Shown: positions 1 to 10,118 of the stretch, piece after piece | How positions within the stretch are numbered: the stretch's first letter is position 1 | Layout of the letters: the number at the start of each line of letters is the position of its first letter | Source of the DNA: Mytilus californianus | Taxonomy: Eukaryota; Mollusca; Bivalvia; Mytilida; Mytilidae | Assembly (NCBI RefSeq): GCF_021869535.1 | Contig: NW_026262581.1 | Span: 115,844,771 to 115,908,770, forward strand | Direction: 5' to 3' | Length of the DNA stretch: 64,000 bases | Notes under the pieces: generated by a model | Databases searched by the model: none | Seen by the model: the letters and a program-made list of their open reading frames with translations, nothing else | Told to the model about the DNA's origin: nothing | Program-made: the position numbers and the translations under genes

Positions 1-426
1 ACAATATCCAAAATAATACCGGGAAATCAAAGCTATGACACAATGTCTTTTTGGTACTTTTTCATCTTGAAGTCAACATGAGTTCATGCCTTCAAAATTA
101 AGCAAAATAAAGGTACCTCATAACAAGTTTAAGACAACCTCTAGCACCAGCTTAAGCAGAATTCTACTTGTTTAACTACTCAATAATGATTAATATTCAG
201 AAAGAGTTAAAATCAATCATTTCACCTCAAAACACATACTTTTGAATCTATTTATTTGTAACTCTTTCTAACAGTAAAGTAGACAAAATCAACTTTCTTT
301 AAGACAGCATATATATATGCAGAGTTACATAAAGGGCTTCTTTTCATACTATAAAGCATTTTTTTTACATAGAAATACACAATTAGCACTATTTGAAATA
401 ATAAACAGTCAGCATAATAATGATAT

Positions 427-562
427 TAATGTTGTGTTTAACATTGACTATGGAAAATAGTAGCCAGGGTGAGAGACAATAGTGCACTCCCCTTCAGGTT
501 GTGCACTATTGTGTCTCACCCTGGCTACTATTTTCGCATAGTCAATGTTAAACATAACATTA
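427..562. repeat. Foldback element, near-perfect 60-bp inverted repeat
   Basis: Two arms of about 60 bp (427-486 and 501-562), both containing TAGCCAGGGTGAGA or its complement, surround a loop of 14 bp. Only a few mismatches. Transcribed in either direction it would form a long hairpin. Probably a foldback/MITE-type element. Confidence 0.85.
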
Positions 563-1207
563 TTTTATAAATATTGGCTGAACATATGTACAAAAAAGGT
601 GAACAGACAAACAAGCTAAGAAGATGACTCTAAGGAACCTGAATCCTTCAACTGGTACCTATACATCATTCATCTCTATAAGATGTTAAAAATAGCATGG
701 TGATTAGGCAGGGGAAAGTGTCTTAAATTGCAAAACACCTCCTTTGGAAAAAAATTTCATTAAAACTTCTTGAGATGTTTCCTATTCCAAGTTTAACTTG
801 GTGCTCCTGAATATAGTCATCAAATGAAGCCCTGAAAAGACTTTTTGATACCCTAATTAATATGATTACACAGACAGATACACTTTCAGTCAGGGAGATC
901 TTACTGGATCAACTATGTCATCAAAGTGCTAAATAAACTTCAAATCTGCTGTTTACCAGTTCCCAACTTTTTCAGTAAAAAATTATCTGTACTGTCAGCT
1001 ATTGCTGACTTATCATACCAGGACTCATATGTGATGAACATTTCATATTTGTGCATGACATTTCTAAAATATAAGTCTTTGGCAAACAGGTAGTAGAATA
1101 TAGAAGGAAATAAAAATGTGTCTCACAGTATTGCATAACCAAATGGAGCATGTGTCATATATGAAGAAGCTATGACTTGTAGATGCTGATATAAAGGCAA
1201 AAACAAT

Positions 1208-2200
1208 AAAATGCTTCGCTGAGCGCAGCCTGATACGACCGCAGAGGTCAAACCCTGAACAGTTGGGGCAAATTTGGACACAATATTCATGCTTGATACT
1301 GTCTGAATTTGGATTACGATCAAATTTTTGACATAATATAGGTTTCTGACACAAAATTAATGTGGTCAAAGATCTTATAAATCCATTGCACAATACTGTG
1401 CAATTAAAGATTTCTTCTTGAAACTTTTCAAAAATTTGAAATTCTAAAAATTTTGAAAAAAAAATATGAATCCCTTAAAAAATTGGGAAAAAAATTCCCC
1501 CACCCCCAACTTTTTTAACCCCCCCCCCCCCCTTGGAGCAATAACCCCAAAACTCAATCCCAGTCTTTCCTTTGTAGTATGGAACCTTGTAGTACAATTT
1601 CAGAGAGATCCATACACTTACACACATGTTATTGTCTGGAAACTAGAAAAATGCTTGTGTTTGGCCCTTTTTTGGCCCCTAATTCCTACATGTTTGGGGC
1701 AATTAACCCCAAACTCAATCCCATCCTTCCCTTTGTTATATGGAACCTTGTGGTACAATGTCAGAAAGATCCATACACTTACACACAAGTTATTGTCTGG
1801 AAACTAGAAAAATGCTTGTTTTTGGCCCCTTTTTGGCCCTTAATTCCTATAGTGTTGGCCCCATAACCCCTAAAATGAATCCCAACCTTCTACTTGTGGT
1901 ATTAAACATTGTGGTACAATTTCAGAGCAATGGAAATACTTATACACAAGTTATTATCCTGAAACTAGAAAAATGCTTGTTTTGGGCCCCTAATTCCTAA
2001 ACGGTTCGTACAATCATCCCCAAAATCAATCATAACCATCCTTTTGTGGTACTGAACCTTCTTAAAAAATTTCATAGAGATCCATTCACTAAAACTAAAG
2101 TTATTGTCCGGAAACCAATGTGTCTTCGGACGACGACGCAGACGATGACGACATCATACCATTATACGATCCCAAAAAATTTTTTGCGGTCGTATAAAAA
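1208..2200 (+). mobile_element. Pearl-like element, family P1, copy 1
   Basis: Starts AAATGCTTCGCTGAGCGCAG followed by a GATACGACCGC motif, and ends GACGACGACGCAGACGATGA..., then the complementary TGCGGTCGTATAAAAA. The interior is tandem modules of about 160 bp beginning GGCCCCTTTTTGGCCCC. Subterminal inverted repeat, tandem core, GAC-rich microsatellite and terminal hairpin are the P1 signature. Overlapping open frames of 66-113 codons inside are repeat artefacts. Confidence 0.75.
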
Positions 2201-3048
2201 CGTTTTATGGAAAAACAGAGGTGAACTAGTGAATTTCTATCTCTGAAGGGGTTTAACAAAAAGTAAATAGAATAGTTTGATATCAAATAACAAAATAATG
2301 TTATGTTCATGTTATACATTTTTTTGCAAAATATGCATTATAATTGTGTCTCAACCTTTTATATTTCATAATACATATAAATATTCTGACATACTTCAAT
2401 GCAAATGATGTTGTTTGTGATATTCCATTCTATACAAGATATTCTTTTAAAGTTTTAAACAAAACATTAAGATCACTGATTAAGATAATACAGTACATTC
2501 TGGTTATTTGCATAGCCTATTTGTCAGACAAAATTATGCAATAAAGCGGAGTATGCTTATATCCGAAATGACAAATGACGAAGTCAAAGAACATCGATAG
2601 AACAGATCAGTAAAGGAAATCCCTGAAGAAAGATGAACGTCTATAATCCATATTGAATGTTGATTTATTCTAATAAAAGTTATATGTCTATTGTCATTCA
2701 TGTTATTTTATTTTGTATTATTTCAATAAAGATTATAAACACATTTTGTTTTAGTTTATTTGCGTACCGACGTTTCCTCTACCAGTTTACCTGGGATACG
2801 AAAATAAATTCATTCTAAAAATAGATTTGTTTCTATGACCCGTATGTACAATGTACATTGTTACGCTTTGATTAAAATAAACAGTTTAACAAAACTACAC
2901 AGTTTATAATCATTTTAACAATAGATGTGTACTAAACTGCCTTTGATATACAATATTTACAGCTTGCAGAGTGAAGTAACACTGTTTATTTGTATATTTA
3001 TACTAAAAATAAACATTCACATCTATTTAAACACTGCTATAAATCTAT
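2201..3048. other. 3' flank of GRAMD4, nothing recognised
   Basis: AT-rich, low-copy-looking DNA. Contains the GRAMD4 polyadenylation candidate and a possible 24-nt exon-like stretch at 2791-2814 (NEFIFVSQ in frame) that does not fit the phases. Confidence 0.5.
2985..2990 (-). promoter_or_regulatory. Putative polyadenylation signal AATAAA for GRAMD4
   Basis: TTTATT on the plus strand, AATAAA on the minus strand, about 60 bp downstream of the proposed stop at 3049. AATAAA is frequent in AT-rich DNA, so position rather than sequence is the argument. Confidence 0.35.
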
Positions 3049-3159
3049 TCATTGCATAATTTTATCAAAACTTGTGGAACATACATGTTGATTGTATTCT
3101 ACCATGATTGTCATCTCTCTTTTTCTTTTTAATATTACAAATAACAAACCTGTTGTTGC
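3049..3159 (-). CDS. GRAMD4: GRAMD4 probable terminal exon
   Basis: An acceptor (gtatccAG) at 3161-3160 opens a frame in the phase required by exon 16. It reads ATTGLLFVILKRKREMTIM, then VEYNQHVCSTSFDKIMQ and TGA. The tail after SIEI is 42 residues, against 41 after the same point in human GRAMD4 (from memory), and LLF...KRE fits loosely with LVF...RDE. AATAAA lies about 60 bp past the stop. Weak points: the acceptor lacks a good pyrimidine tract and sequence similarity is low. Alternatives near 723-831 and 957-1068 are less consistent in phase. Confidence 0.45.
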   Translation of the reverse strand, partial: ATTGLLFVILKRKREMTIMVEYNQHVCSTSFDKIMQ

Positions 3160-3701
3160 CTGGATACTTTTGCTCATTAAATACGACAAAGTATTACTTA
3201 TTGCTTGGTAAATACATTCCAAAGGAACATTTCTTTAGTACCACAGTGAACTTTTCTGACATATTGGTTTCATTTGTTTGAGTAATATCATGAGGAAAAT
3301 TTATCTATGTATTACAATAGGAAATAACTTCAATCTAAACATCATACTGGTGGTCATGTTTGCAGGATGTATATGCACCAAATTAAAAACTCATTTTCCT
3401 TACAAGGAACCTTCCATGCATAACAGCCAACAATTTCACAAAATTAAAATGTGAAAATTCTACAGCTAGGTGATGTATACCAAATAGCTCATCAAGTCTT
3501 TGGCTATGGAGGTGACAACCTACCGGTCACTTTAAGGCCTTAAAAAATGAGTGATCCATTTACAACATTCAGGTCAAACATGCAACATCAAACGTAATCA
3601 AAAGCTTTTACCAGTTCTCACGCTAGGTATATTTTCAGAATCAACTTTGATTATGAAGATTCATCCAAATGCTGGAATGTATTTTTTTTCAGTTTACCTA
3701 C

Positions 3702-3767
3702 CTTGCCACCAACTAATTTTATTTCTATTGACATTCCACTGCCTGGTAATATTGCATATGGTTTGGC
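3702..3767 (-). CDS. GRAMD4: GRAMD4 exon 16: GRAM domain, LPGSGM strand
   Basis: Acceptor tatttttaAG, donor AAG|GTAGGT; exactly 22 codons, phase 0 on both sides. Reads AKPYAILPGSGMSIEIKLVG plus GK. LPGSGM is identical to the vertebrate GRAMD4 motif. The acceptor and first 20-odd exon bases are part of a tandem repeat of about 60 bp that continues to about 5948 (interrupted), so several decoy acceptors lie upstream of the real one. Confidence 0.9.
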
Positions 3768-3836
3768 CTTAAAAATAAAGGATATTATGTCTTTACTCCA
3801 CAAGGCAATATTGCATATATGGTTTGGCCTTAAAAA
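3741..3836 (-). repeat. Tandem copies of GRAMD4 exon 16 acceptor region
   Basis: A unit of about 60 bp (intron end, acceptor TTTTTAAG and about 22 exon bases) is present twice here. It continues after the P4 insertion as degraded copies at 5772-5948. Confidence 0.75.
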
Positions 3837-5238
3837 CAAGAGGCTCTCAAGAGCCTGAATTGCTTGCCTGTAATTTTTTGCTTAAATCTTTCATCATTGA
3901 TTATTTTTGCTTTTCAATATATATTAATGAGTGGCTTAAAAATGCCATTTAAATGTTCTTTGTATCTGTCATATTTTCTTCAAAAGCAAAAAAATGCAGT
4001 TTACCACTATGTTCCATTTTAGCCATAGTGGCTATGTTTCTTGACGTACAGGAAATTGAATAAAAAATTATACTAGATACTCTGAAACTCATTCAGCCCA
4101 AGTTTGGCTGAAATTGATTCAGCAGTTTCAAAGGAGAAGATTTTTTAAAGTAAGCAAACTAGATGAACAAATTGTGAAAAATTGTCTTTAAAGGGCAATA
4201 ACTCCTTAAGGGGTCAATTGACAATTTTGTTCATTAAACTTATTTGTAGATCTTACTTTGCTGAACATTTTTGCTGTTTACAGTTTATCTTAATCTATAA
4301 TAATATTCAAGATAAAACTGAAAACTGCAAAATTTCCTTAAAATTACCAATTTAGTGGCAGCAACCCAATAATGGGTTGTTCGATTCATCTGAAAATTTC
4401 AGGAATGATAGAACTTGACCTAATTTTTAATGAACATTTTACCCCATGTCAGATTTGCTCTAAATGCTTTAGTTTTTGAGATATAAGCCAAAAACTGCAT
4501 TTTACCCCTATGTTCTATTTTTAGCCATTGCGGCCATGTTTTTTGACGAAACAGAAAATAAAACATAAATTTTATTCTAGATATCCTAAGGATCATCCGA
4601 TTAAGTTTGGTTGGAATTGGTTCAGAAGTTTCAGAGAAGAAGATTTTTTAAAGTTAGAAAACATGATAAACAAATTGTGTAAAATTGTCCTTAAAGGGCA
4701 ATTACTCCTTAAGGGGTCAATTGACAGTTTTGGTCATAGGAACTTATTTGTAGATCTTACTTTGCTGAACATTTTTGCTGTTTACAGATTATCTTTATCT
4801 ATAATAATATTCAAGATAATAATAACCAATAAAAACTGCAAAATTTCCTTAAAATTACCAATTAAGTGGCAGCAACCCAACAATGGGTTGTTAGATTCAT
4901 CTGAAAATTTCAGGAATGATAGCACTTGACCTAATGAACATTTTTACTCCAGTCAGATTTGCTCTAAATGCTTTAGTTTTTGAGTTATAAGCCAAAAACT
5001 GCATTTTACCCCTATGTTCTATTTTTAGCCATGGCGGCCATGTTTTTTGACGAAACAGAAAATAAAACACAAACTTTCTAGATACCCTAAGGATCATTTA
5101 GCTTAAGTTTGGTTGGAATTGGAATTGGTTCAGTAGTTTCAGAGGAGAAGATGTTTGAAATAGTTTACACCGGACGTACGATGACAGACGCCAAGTGATG
5201 GCAAAAGCTCACATTTCCTTTGGAAAGGTGAGCTAATA
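3836..5238 (+). mobile_element. Pearl-like element, family P4, copy 1
   Basis: Starts ACAAGAGGCTCTCAAGAGCC (palindrome AGGCTCT/AGAGCCT) and ends GATGACAGACGCC...AAGCTCAC then AGGTGAGCT, a hairpin. Two modules of about 500 bp share TTTGCTGAACATTTTTGCTG and GGCAGCAACCCAA. It splits the exon-16 acceptor tandem repeat, so it inserted after that duplication. Confidence 0.75.
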
Positions 5239-5628
5239 AAAGGATATTATTCCACTGTATGTTAAATTTGATAGCTTAATCAATATTTGATTGGTTGAGA
5301 CCATTCCACGTGACATTGAACAAAACTTCATATTCACCTCTGAGTATCATATTCCCCTCTGAACATACAGACTTCCTCATGTGCTGTTACGTGCGGTTAA
5401 TGCAAATAAGGTTTTGAATAGTAAATGTACTATCGTGTTCAAAATTATTTCAGACGTAAATTCAAAACATAAATAATAGATTATTATCTTTTGATCGGTA
5501 CTGTTTATCAATGTTTTAAATTATGTTGTGTTTAGTGATGAAAACAAGTGGTTGAGAAAAATGTATTTAAATTAATGTTTTATGTTCAGGTATTTAGTAG
5601 TAAACAAAATATAGGCAGTGGAATAAAA

Positions 5629-5771
5629 CATTCATTTCCCTTGGCTTAGGGAGATATGAAGATTTCTTCACCCTCGAAAAGTCATATTTCCCTCAGGCAT
5701 GGCCCTTTGGAAATTTGAATTTTCTTGAGTGAACAAATCTTCATATCTCCCTCAGGCATGGGAAATAAATG
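5629..5771. repeat. Inverted repeat hairpin
   Basis: Arms of about 37 bp (5629-5667 and 5734-5771) built on TTAGGGAGATATGAAGATTT and its complement. To the left, 5241-5628 is bounded by TATTCCACTG and CAGTGGAATA and may be a separate short inverted-repeat element. Confidence 0.65.
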
Positions 5772-5948
5772 TATAATATGTCTTTACTCCACAATGTTAT
5801 ATTGCATATGATTTGGCCTTAAAAATAAAGGATAAAAATTGCATACAGTTTGGCCTTAAAGATAAAGGATATTATATCTTTACTCCACAAAGTAAAATTA
5901 CATATGGATTGGCCTTAAAAATAAAGGATAATATGTCTTTACTTGGCA
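5772..5948 (-). repeat. Degraded copies of the exon 16 acceptor repeat
   Basis: Three further copies of the 60-bp unit, each with TTTGGCCTTAAAAATAAAGG or a close variant on the plus strand. They are separated from the functional exon by the P4 and inverted-repeat insertions. Confidence 0.65.
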
Positions 5949-6163
5949 TTAAAATTAGAAAGATCATATCATAGGGAACATGTGTACTAAGTTTCAAGTT
6001 GATTGGACTTCAACTTCATCAAAAACTACCTTGACCAAAAACTTTAACCTGACACGGGACAGACGGACGGACGGACGGACGAACAAACGGACGAACGAAC
6101 GAAGGGACGCACAGACCAGAAAACATAATGCCCCTACTACTATCGTAGGCGGGGCATAAAAAC
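5949..6163 (+). mobile_element. 5'-truncated pearl-like element with (GACG)n
   Basis: Contains a GACGGACGGACGGACGGACG microsatellite at about 6060-6100 and ends TGCCCCTAC...GTAGGCGGGGCATAAAAA, a hairpin like that of family P2 but with different stem sequence. No 5' terminus visible. Confidence 0.65.
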
Positions 6164-6217
6164 CCAATACTCAATTTTGCCATTATTGGTCATAAATCAA
6201 TGCAATATCAAACTTAC

Positions 6218-6299
6218 TTTTGACATTTCTGTTATATCTGCTAATGGTATAACAATATTCTTCTTTGATGGCGTCTTTGATCTTTCAAAGCAAAGAAAA
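6218..6299 (-). CDS. GRAMD4: GRAMD4 exon 15: GRAM domain, LCFE strand
   Basis: Acceptor tttttctttAG, donor AAA|GTAAGT; phase 2 in, phase 0 out. Reads S/FLCFERSKTPSKKNIVIPLA then DITEMSK. It matches vertebrate YLCFESSKSG and KVIKLVDITDIQK; LCFE and DIT are identical. A truncated pearl-like element lies about 55 bp to its left. Confidence 0.93.
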
Positions 6300-6859
6300 C
6301 TAAAGAAAAAAATTAATACATCTAACTTGTCAGAATATCTTGCTTTTTTCCAAAATGAATTCTGAGTTAAACATTTTTCTTTGAACAAAGCACTCTTGTT
6401 AAATCCAAACTTATGTCAAAAATGACAATCACCACATCCAATATAGCCTACTTAACTTCCTGAAGGTCTGTAGCAATTTGTTCATTAAAAATATCTTGTA
6501 CAGTATTGCTTTTATAATTTTTTGTTTTAGCAACAGAGGCAGCTAACTATGAGGTCTTAACTGCAGTCATCAAGCATATCTCATCAAAATGATGGATGTT
6601 TGGGATCCTTAACACACATTCTTAAGGGAGATTACAATTGCAGCATTTCCAAAGTTTGATGGAACTAGCTATTTAAAGGATCACAGAATTATTTGCTAAA
6701 TGTTCTATTTATAGAAGTGATGACCAACCATAATTCTTAAAGCGATCCCAAATGTATATTTTCCCAAATTTATCATGTCAATTGTCTCATTTCAAAATTT
6801 TGAACAGCAAATTTTAAATCAAAGGTTTGGTCCAAACAGACACAGTGGATTCAGAACAA

Positions 6860-7499
6860 ATAAATGTGGAATGTGTCCATGGGACACAAATGATGCCCCC
6901 GCTTGCATATCATATAAATTATAAACGGACATAACTGAAGAACTGTAAAAGTGACCCTACCCAAGTTTGAACTTGATCTGTATTTTGTGGTAATAAGCAT
7001 TGTGTATAAGTTTCATAGCATTTGGTTGCGGCAAACTAAAGTTAGAGAACGGAAACAAAAAATTCAGCAATTATTCCATTTGTAAATGGGCATAACTCAA
7101 GAACGGTTAAAGTGACACCACCAAAATTCAAACTTGATCTGTATTTTGTGGTAATAAGCATTGTATATAAGTTTCATAGCATTTGGTTGGGGCAAACTAA
7201 AGTTAGAGAACGGAAACGAAAAATTCAGCAATTTTTCCCTTTGTAAAGGGGCATAACTCTAGAACGGTTAAAGAAACACCACCAAAATTCAAACTTGATC
7301 TGTGTTTTGTGGTAATAAGCATTGTGTATAAGTTTATAGCATTTGGTTGAGGCAAACTAAAGTTAGAGAACGGAAACCAACTTTGGGACGTGCATACGGA
7401 CGGACTGACATACGGACGGACTGACATACGGACAGACGTACGTACAGACGGACAAGGGTAAAACTTAATGCCCCCTCCGCTACAGCGGGGGCATAAAAA
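6860..7499 (+). mobile_element. Pearl-like element, family P2, copy 1
   Basis: 5' end GTGTCCATGGGACACAAATG plus ATGCCCCCGC; 3' end GCGGGGGCATAAAAA, the reverse complement, preceded by GACGGACTGACATACGGACG-type repeats. Modules of about 160 bp carry TTTTGTGGTAATAAGCATTG. It directly abuts a P1 copy on its right. Confidence 0.75.
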
Positions 7500-7522
7500 T
7501 TAATGACAGCCAATGTAATAAA

Positions 7523-7862
7523 TTACTTCGCTGAGCGCAGCTGGATACGACCGCAGAGGTCCAACCCTGAACAGTTGGGGCAAAAATGGACACAATGTTC
7601 CCACTTGATACAGGTCTGAATTTGGATTGGTATTAAATATTTGACACATAATAGGTTTCTGACACAGAATAACTGCAGTCAAAGAACTTAGAATTGGTTA
7701 TATGTTTTGAATTTATATTCAATTTTTTGCTTTTGTGCAATACACTTTGCTGTTGCGAATTGACCCCCCTCCCCCCCCCCCCCCCCCCCCCACAAACAAA
7801 AAGAAAAAATTTACCCCCCTTTTTTTTTGCTTTTGTGCAATACACTATGCTGTTGCGTATTG

Positions 7863-7910
<48 letters not shown>

Positions 7911-8724
7911 ACTTTTTTTTTGGCAAAAAAATAATATTTGAAGAATTTTTCTTTTTAATTTCTGAAATCTGAAATCTTTTTACCCACCCCCCCCCCCCCC
8001 CCCCCCCCCTTTTTCCCCCCCCAAAAAATTCTTTCCCTCAAGATATGGTCATAATCTCAATTCAAATTTCCAATGGAGTTTGCAACCATAATTACCCATT
8101 TAAATACATCATAAAAGTCTTAAAATAGAAAATGACATACATAATCATGGCTAAAATTAATATTCCTTAATAGTAACATCTAAAAATAAATTGACAGCTA
8201 ATCATCTCAAGACAATACAACATTTTAATTTAAAAGCAGTGTAAGGGAGGTAATCAAAATGTTGTGTTTGGATAACCTCCCTTACACTGCTCTTAAATTG
8301 TCTTAAGTAATTGTCCATTAACCAGGAAACCCTTGTTTTTCCCCCTTTTTTGCCCCTAATTCCTAAACGGTTTGAGCCATAACCCCCCAAAGCAAATACT
8401 AACCCTCCCTTTGTGGTATGGAAACTTGTAGTATAATTTCAGAGAGATCCATACACGGTTCCACAAGTTATTGTCTGGAAACTAGAAAAATGCTTATTTG
8501 GGCCCCTTTTTGGCCCTTAGTTCCTAAACTGTTAGGACCATAACCCTGAAAATCAATCCCAACCTTCCTTTTGTGGTTATAAACCTTGTGTTTAAATTTC
8601 ATAGATTTCTATTTAGTTATACTAAAGTTATTGTCCAGAAACCAACTGTCTTCGGACGACACTGACGACGACAACAACGTGATACCAATATACGACCGCA
8701 AAGTTTTTTGCGGTCGTATAAAAA
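7523..8724 (+). mobile_element. Pearl-like element, family P1, copy 2
   Basis: Starts TTCGCTGAGCGCAGCTGGAT and ends GCGGTCGTATAAAAA. Unusually rich in poly-C runs (7767-7791, 7864-7896, 7987-8008) which produce artefactual Pro/Gly open frames on both strands. Carries a small hairpin at 8230-8296. Confidence 0.75.
8230..8296. repeat. Small hairpin, AAGCAGTGTAAGGGAGGT family, copy 1
   Basis: Arms of 22 bp (AAAGCAGTGTAAGGGAGGT and its complement) around a loop of about 23 bp. Two close relatives sit at 36614-36687 and 36720-36793, in another P1 copy. Confidence 0.75.
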
Positions 8725-9076
8725 GGAAGGCAGACCATGGACAAAATATATAAGTGATGGAAATAGCTCACACTGGTTCTTTGGACCTAGTATAAAATCA
8801 ATTCAAAATTGAACAGCATAAGAAACCAAAAATTTTATGTGAAAAAATCAATAAATCTACGTTTTAAGTAATGTAGCAATAATTTTACAGTTAATGGTCA
8901 AAGTTTACTTGCAGTGAGGTGAGAGTTTTTGCTCTGTGTTGAAGGCCTTACTGCGACTTTGAGATGAAGAACAGCTATAAAGAGCTGTTTCTTTGCTTTT
9001 TGTGTTTTTTCTGTGCGTATACTGATTTTGTGTCATGGATGGATACCCCATATCATTTCTTTTCTATATAACATAC

Positions 9077-9167
9077 CTCCTTGTAAGATATAATTTTCCA
9101 TTTTTTAATCCTGATAAAACTGACTTTTCTTTGTTAACAAGAGAACATCTCTTCCCTCCTTGCCATC
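9077..9167 (-). CDS. GRAMD4: GRAMD4 exon 14: GRAM domain
   Basis: Acceptor ctattgtAG, donor AG|GTATGT; phase 1 in, phase 2 out. Reads G/WQGGKRCSLVNKEKSVLSG then LKNGKLYLTR. It matches the vertebrate GRAM strand NGWRCCLINRDRKMPTDYIRN and GVLYVTENYLCF; Trp, Cys and the NGxLY turn are kept. Confidence 0.9.
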
Positions 9168-9448
9168 CTACAATAGTATAGTAGTGATTTTATGCATTTA
9201 TCTTTTTCTGATCAAAATTGTCATTTTACAAATGACTATATGGTTCACATATATAATCATATAATATCAAAATGTAAATCCTTTTTTCCAAGTACATTGG
9301 TTGACTCATGTAAACTTTTTCTTTCTTAGTTGATAAGAGGTATTTTTAACAGAATATCCCTGATGCTAATCTTCATCATAAATTAGTTCTTGGCCTGTCC
9401 TGTTTAAGTAAATCTTTTAAAATTGCTGCTTTCCCAGAGATGACCTAC

Positions 9449-9584
9449 CTGTTACTGGACATTCTGAGTCGGGTAATGAAAATAATTGACAGAATTCTGT
9501 ATCTGTATCTTTGATTTTCTGTGTTTTTGTAGATGTTTCAGAGGCTGATTCTTCTGATGTTGTCTCTGTTTCTGACAATAAATA
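9449..9584 (-). CDS. GRAMD4: GRAMD4 exon 13: Thr/Glu-rich linker and start of GRAM domain
   Basis: Acceptor gtgttacAG, donor G|GTAGGT; phase 0 in, phase 1 out. Starts YLLSETETTSEESASETST, continues KTQKIKDTDTEF and ends CQLFSLPDSECPVT. The last part matches vertebrate HEIFNLTENERPL, the first strand of the GRAM domain. The acidic Ser/Thr-rich part is poorly conserved and may be a flexible or phosphorylated linker (inference). Confidence 0.88.
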
Positions 9585-10118
9585 CTGTAACACAAAGTTA
9601 AAATGCCTCTATTGTGAGTTCATAAAACTTTTTCAGTTTAAACAAGATATACTAAGAGCAGTATTGCACACTAATTTTACTCCCACTAAATGTTATTGAC
9701 TGAAGAACATCTTCACAGAAACTGAAAACTTGACACATGGAACAGCATATCCATAGAAAGCAATGTATCAAGAAGCTACGACTTGAAGTTGAAGTTGCTG
9801 AGAAAAATGTGGAAAAAAATTACTTACAAGTATGAACAAATTTAAAGACATAAATTTTCTAAAAACCAGACCTAGAACATCAAAGGAACTTTTAATGTGT
9901 CAAATGTAATGGCATAACCAGATAAAGCTTGGTGCCTTACATCAGAAAGCTATGATTTGTAGTTTCTGAGGAAAATAACCATGTATATGCATGACTCTGT
10001 AAAGATATGTAACGAAACAGAAAGTAGAATATACATGGAACTGAAAATAGGCCATACAGAAGACTGCATCTAAATTTTAACTGTATAAAAACTAAATCCA
10101 TTTATCAGTAACATACAG
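9585..10118. other. GRAMD4 intron, nothing recognised
   Basis: AT-rich intron between exons 13 and 12; no repeat family or exon recognised up to the start of the next P4 element. Confidence 0.5.

Noticed and set aside
723..831. Candidate GRAMD4 terminal exon, ASFDDYIQEHQ...CFAI
   Set aside because: Reading frame is reasonable and the acceptor (gtcttttcAG) is good, but it needs a phase-2 partner, while the last secure exon ends in phase 0 and no suitable microexon was found.
957..1068. Minus-strand frame HKYEMFITYESWYDKSAIAD with acceptor tattttAG
   Set aside because: Resembles a coding exon in composition but also needs phase 2 and has no clear family match; left as chance or an unknown exon.
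2791..2814. 24-nt exon-like stretch NEFIFVSQ with AG and GT borders
   Set aside because: Fits the GRAM strand pattern, but it is followed by no phase-compatible terminal exon and its acceptor is weak.
4528..4929. 133-codon plus-strand frame
   Set aside because: Lies wholly within P4 modules; the sister modules carry stops.
7633..7972. Poly-Pro and poly-Gly open frames
   Set aside because: Products of long C homopolymers inside a P1 element.
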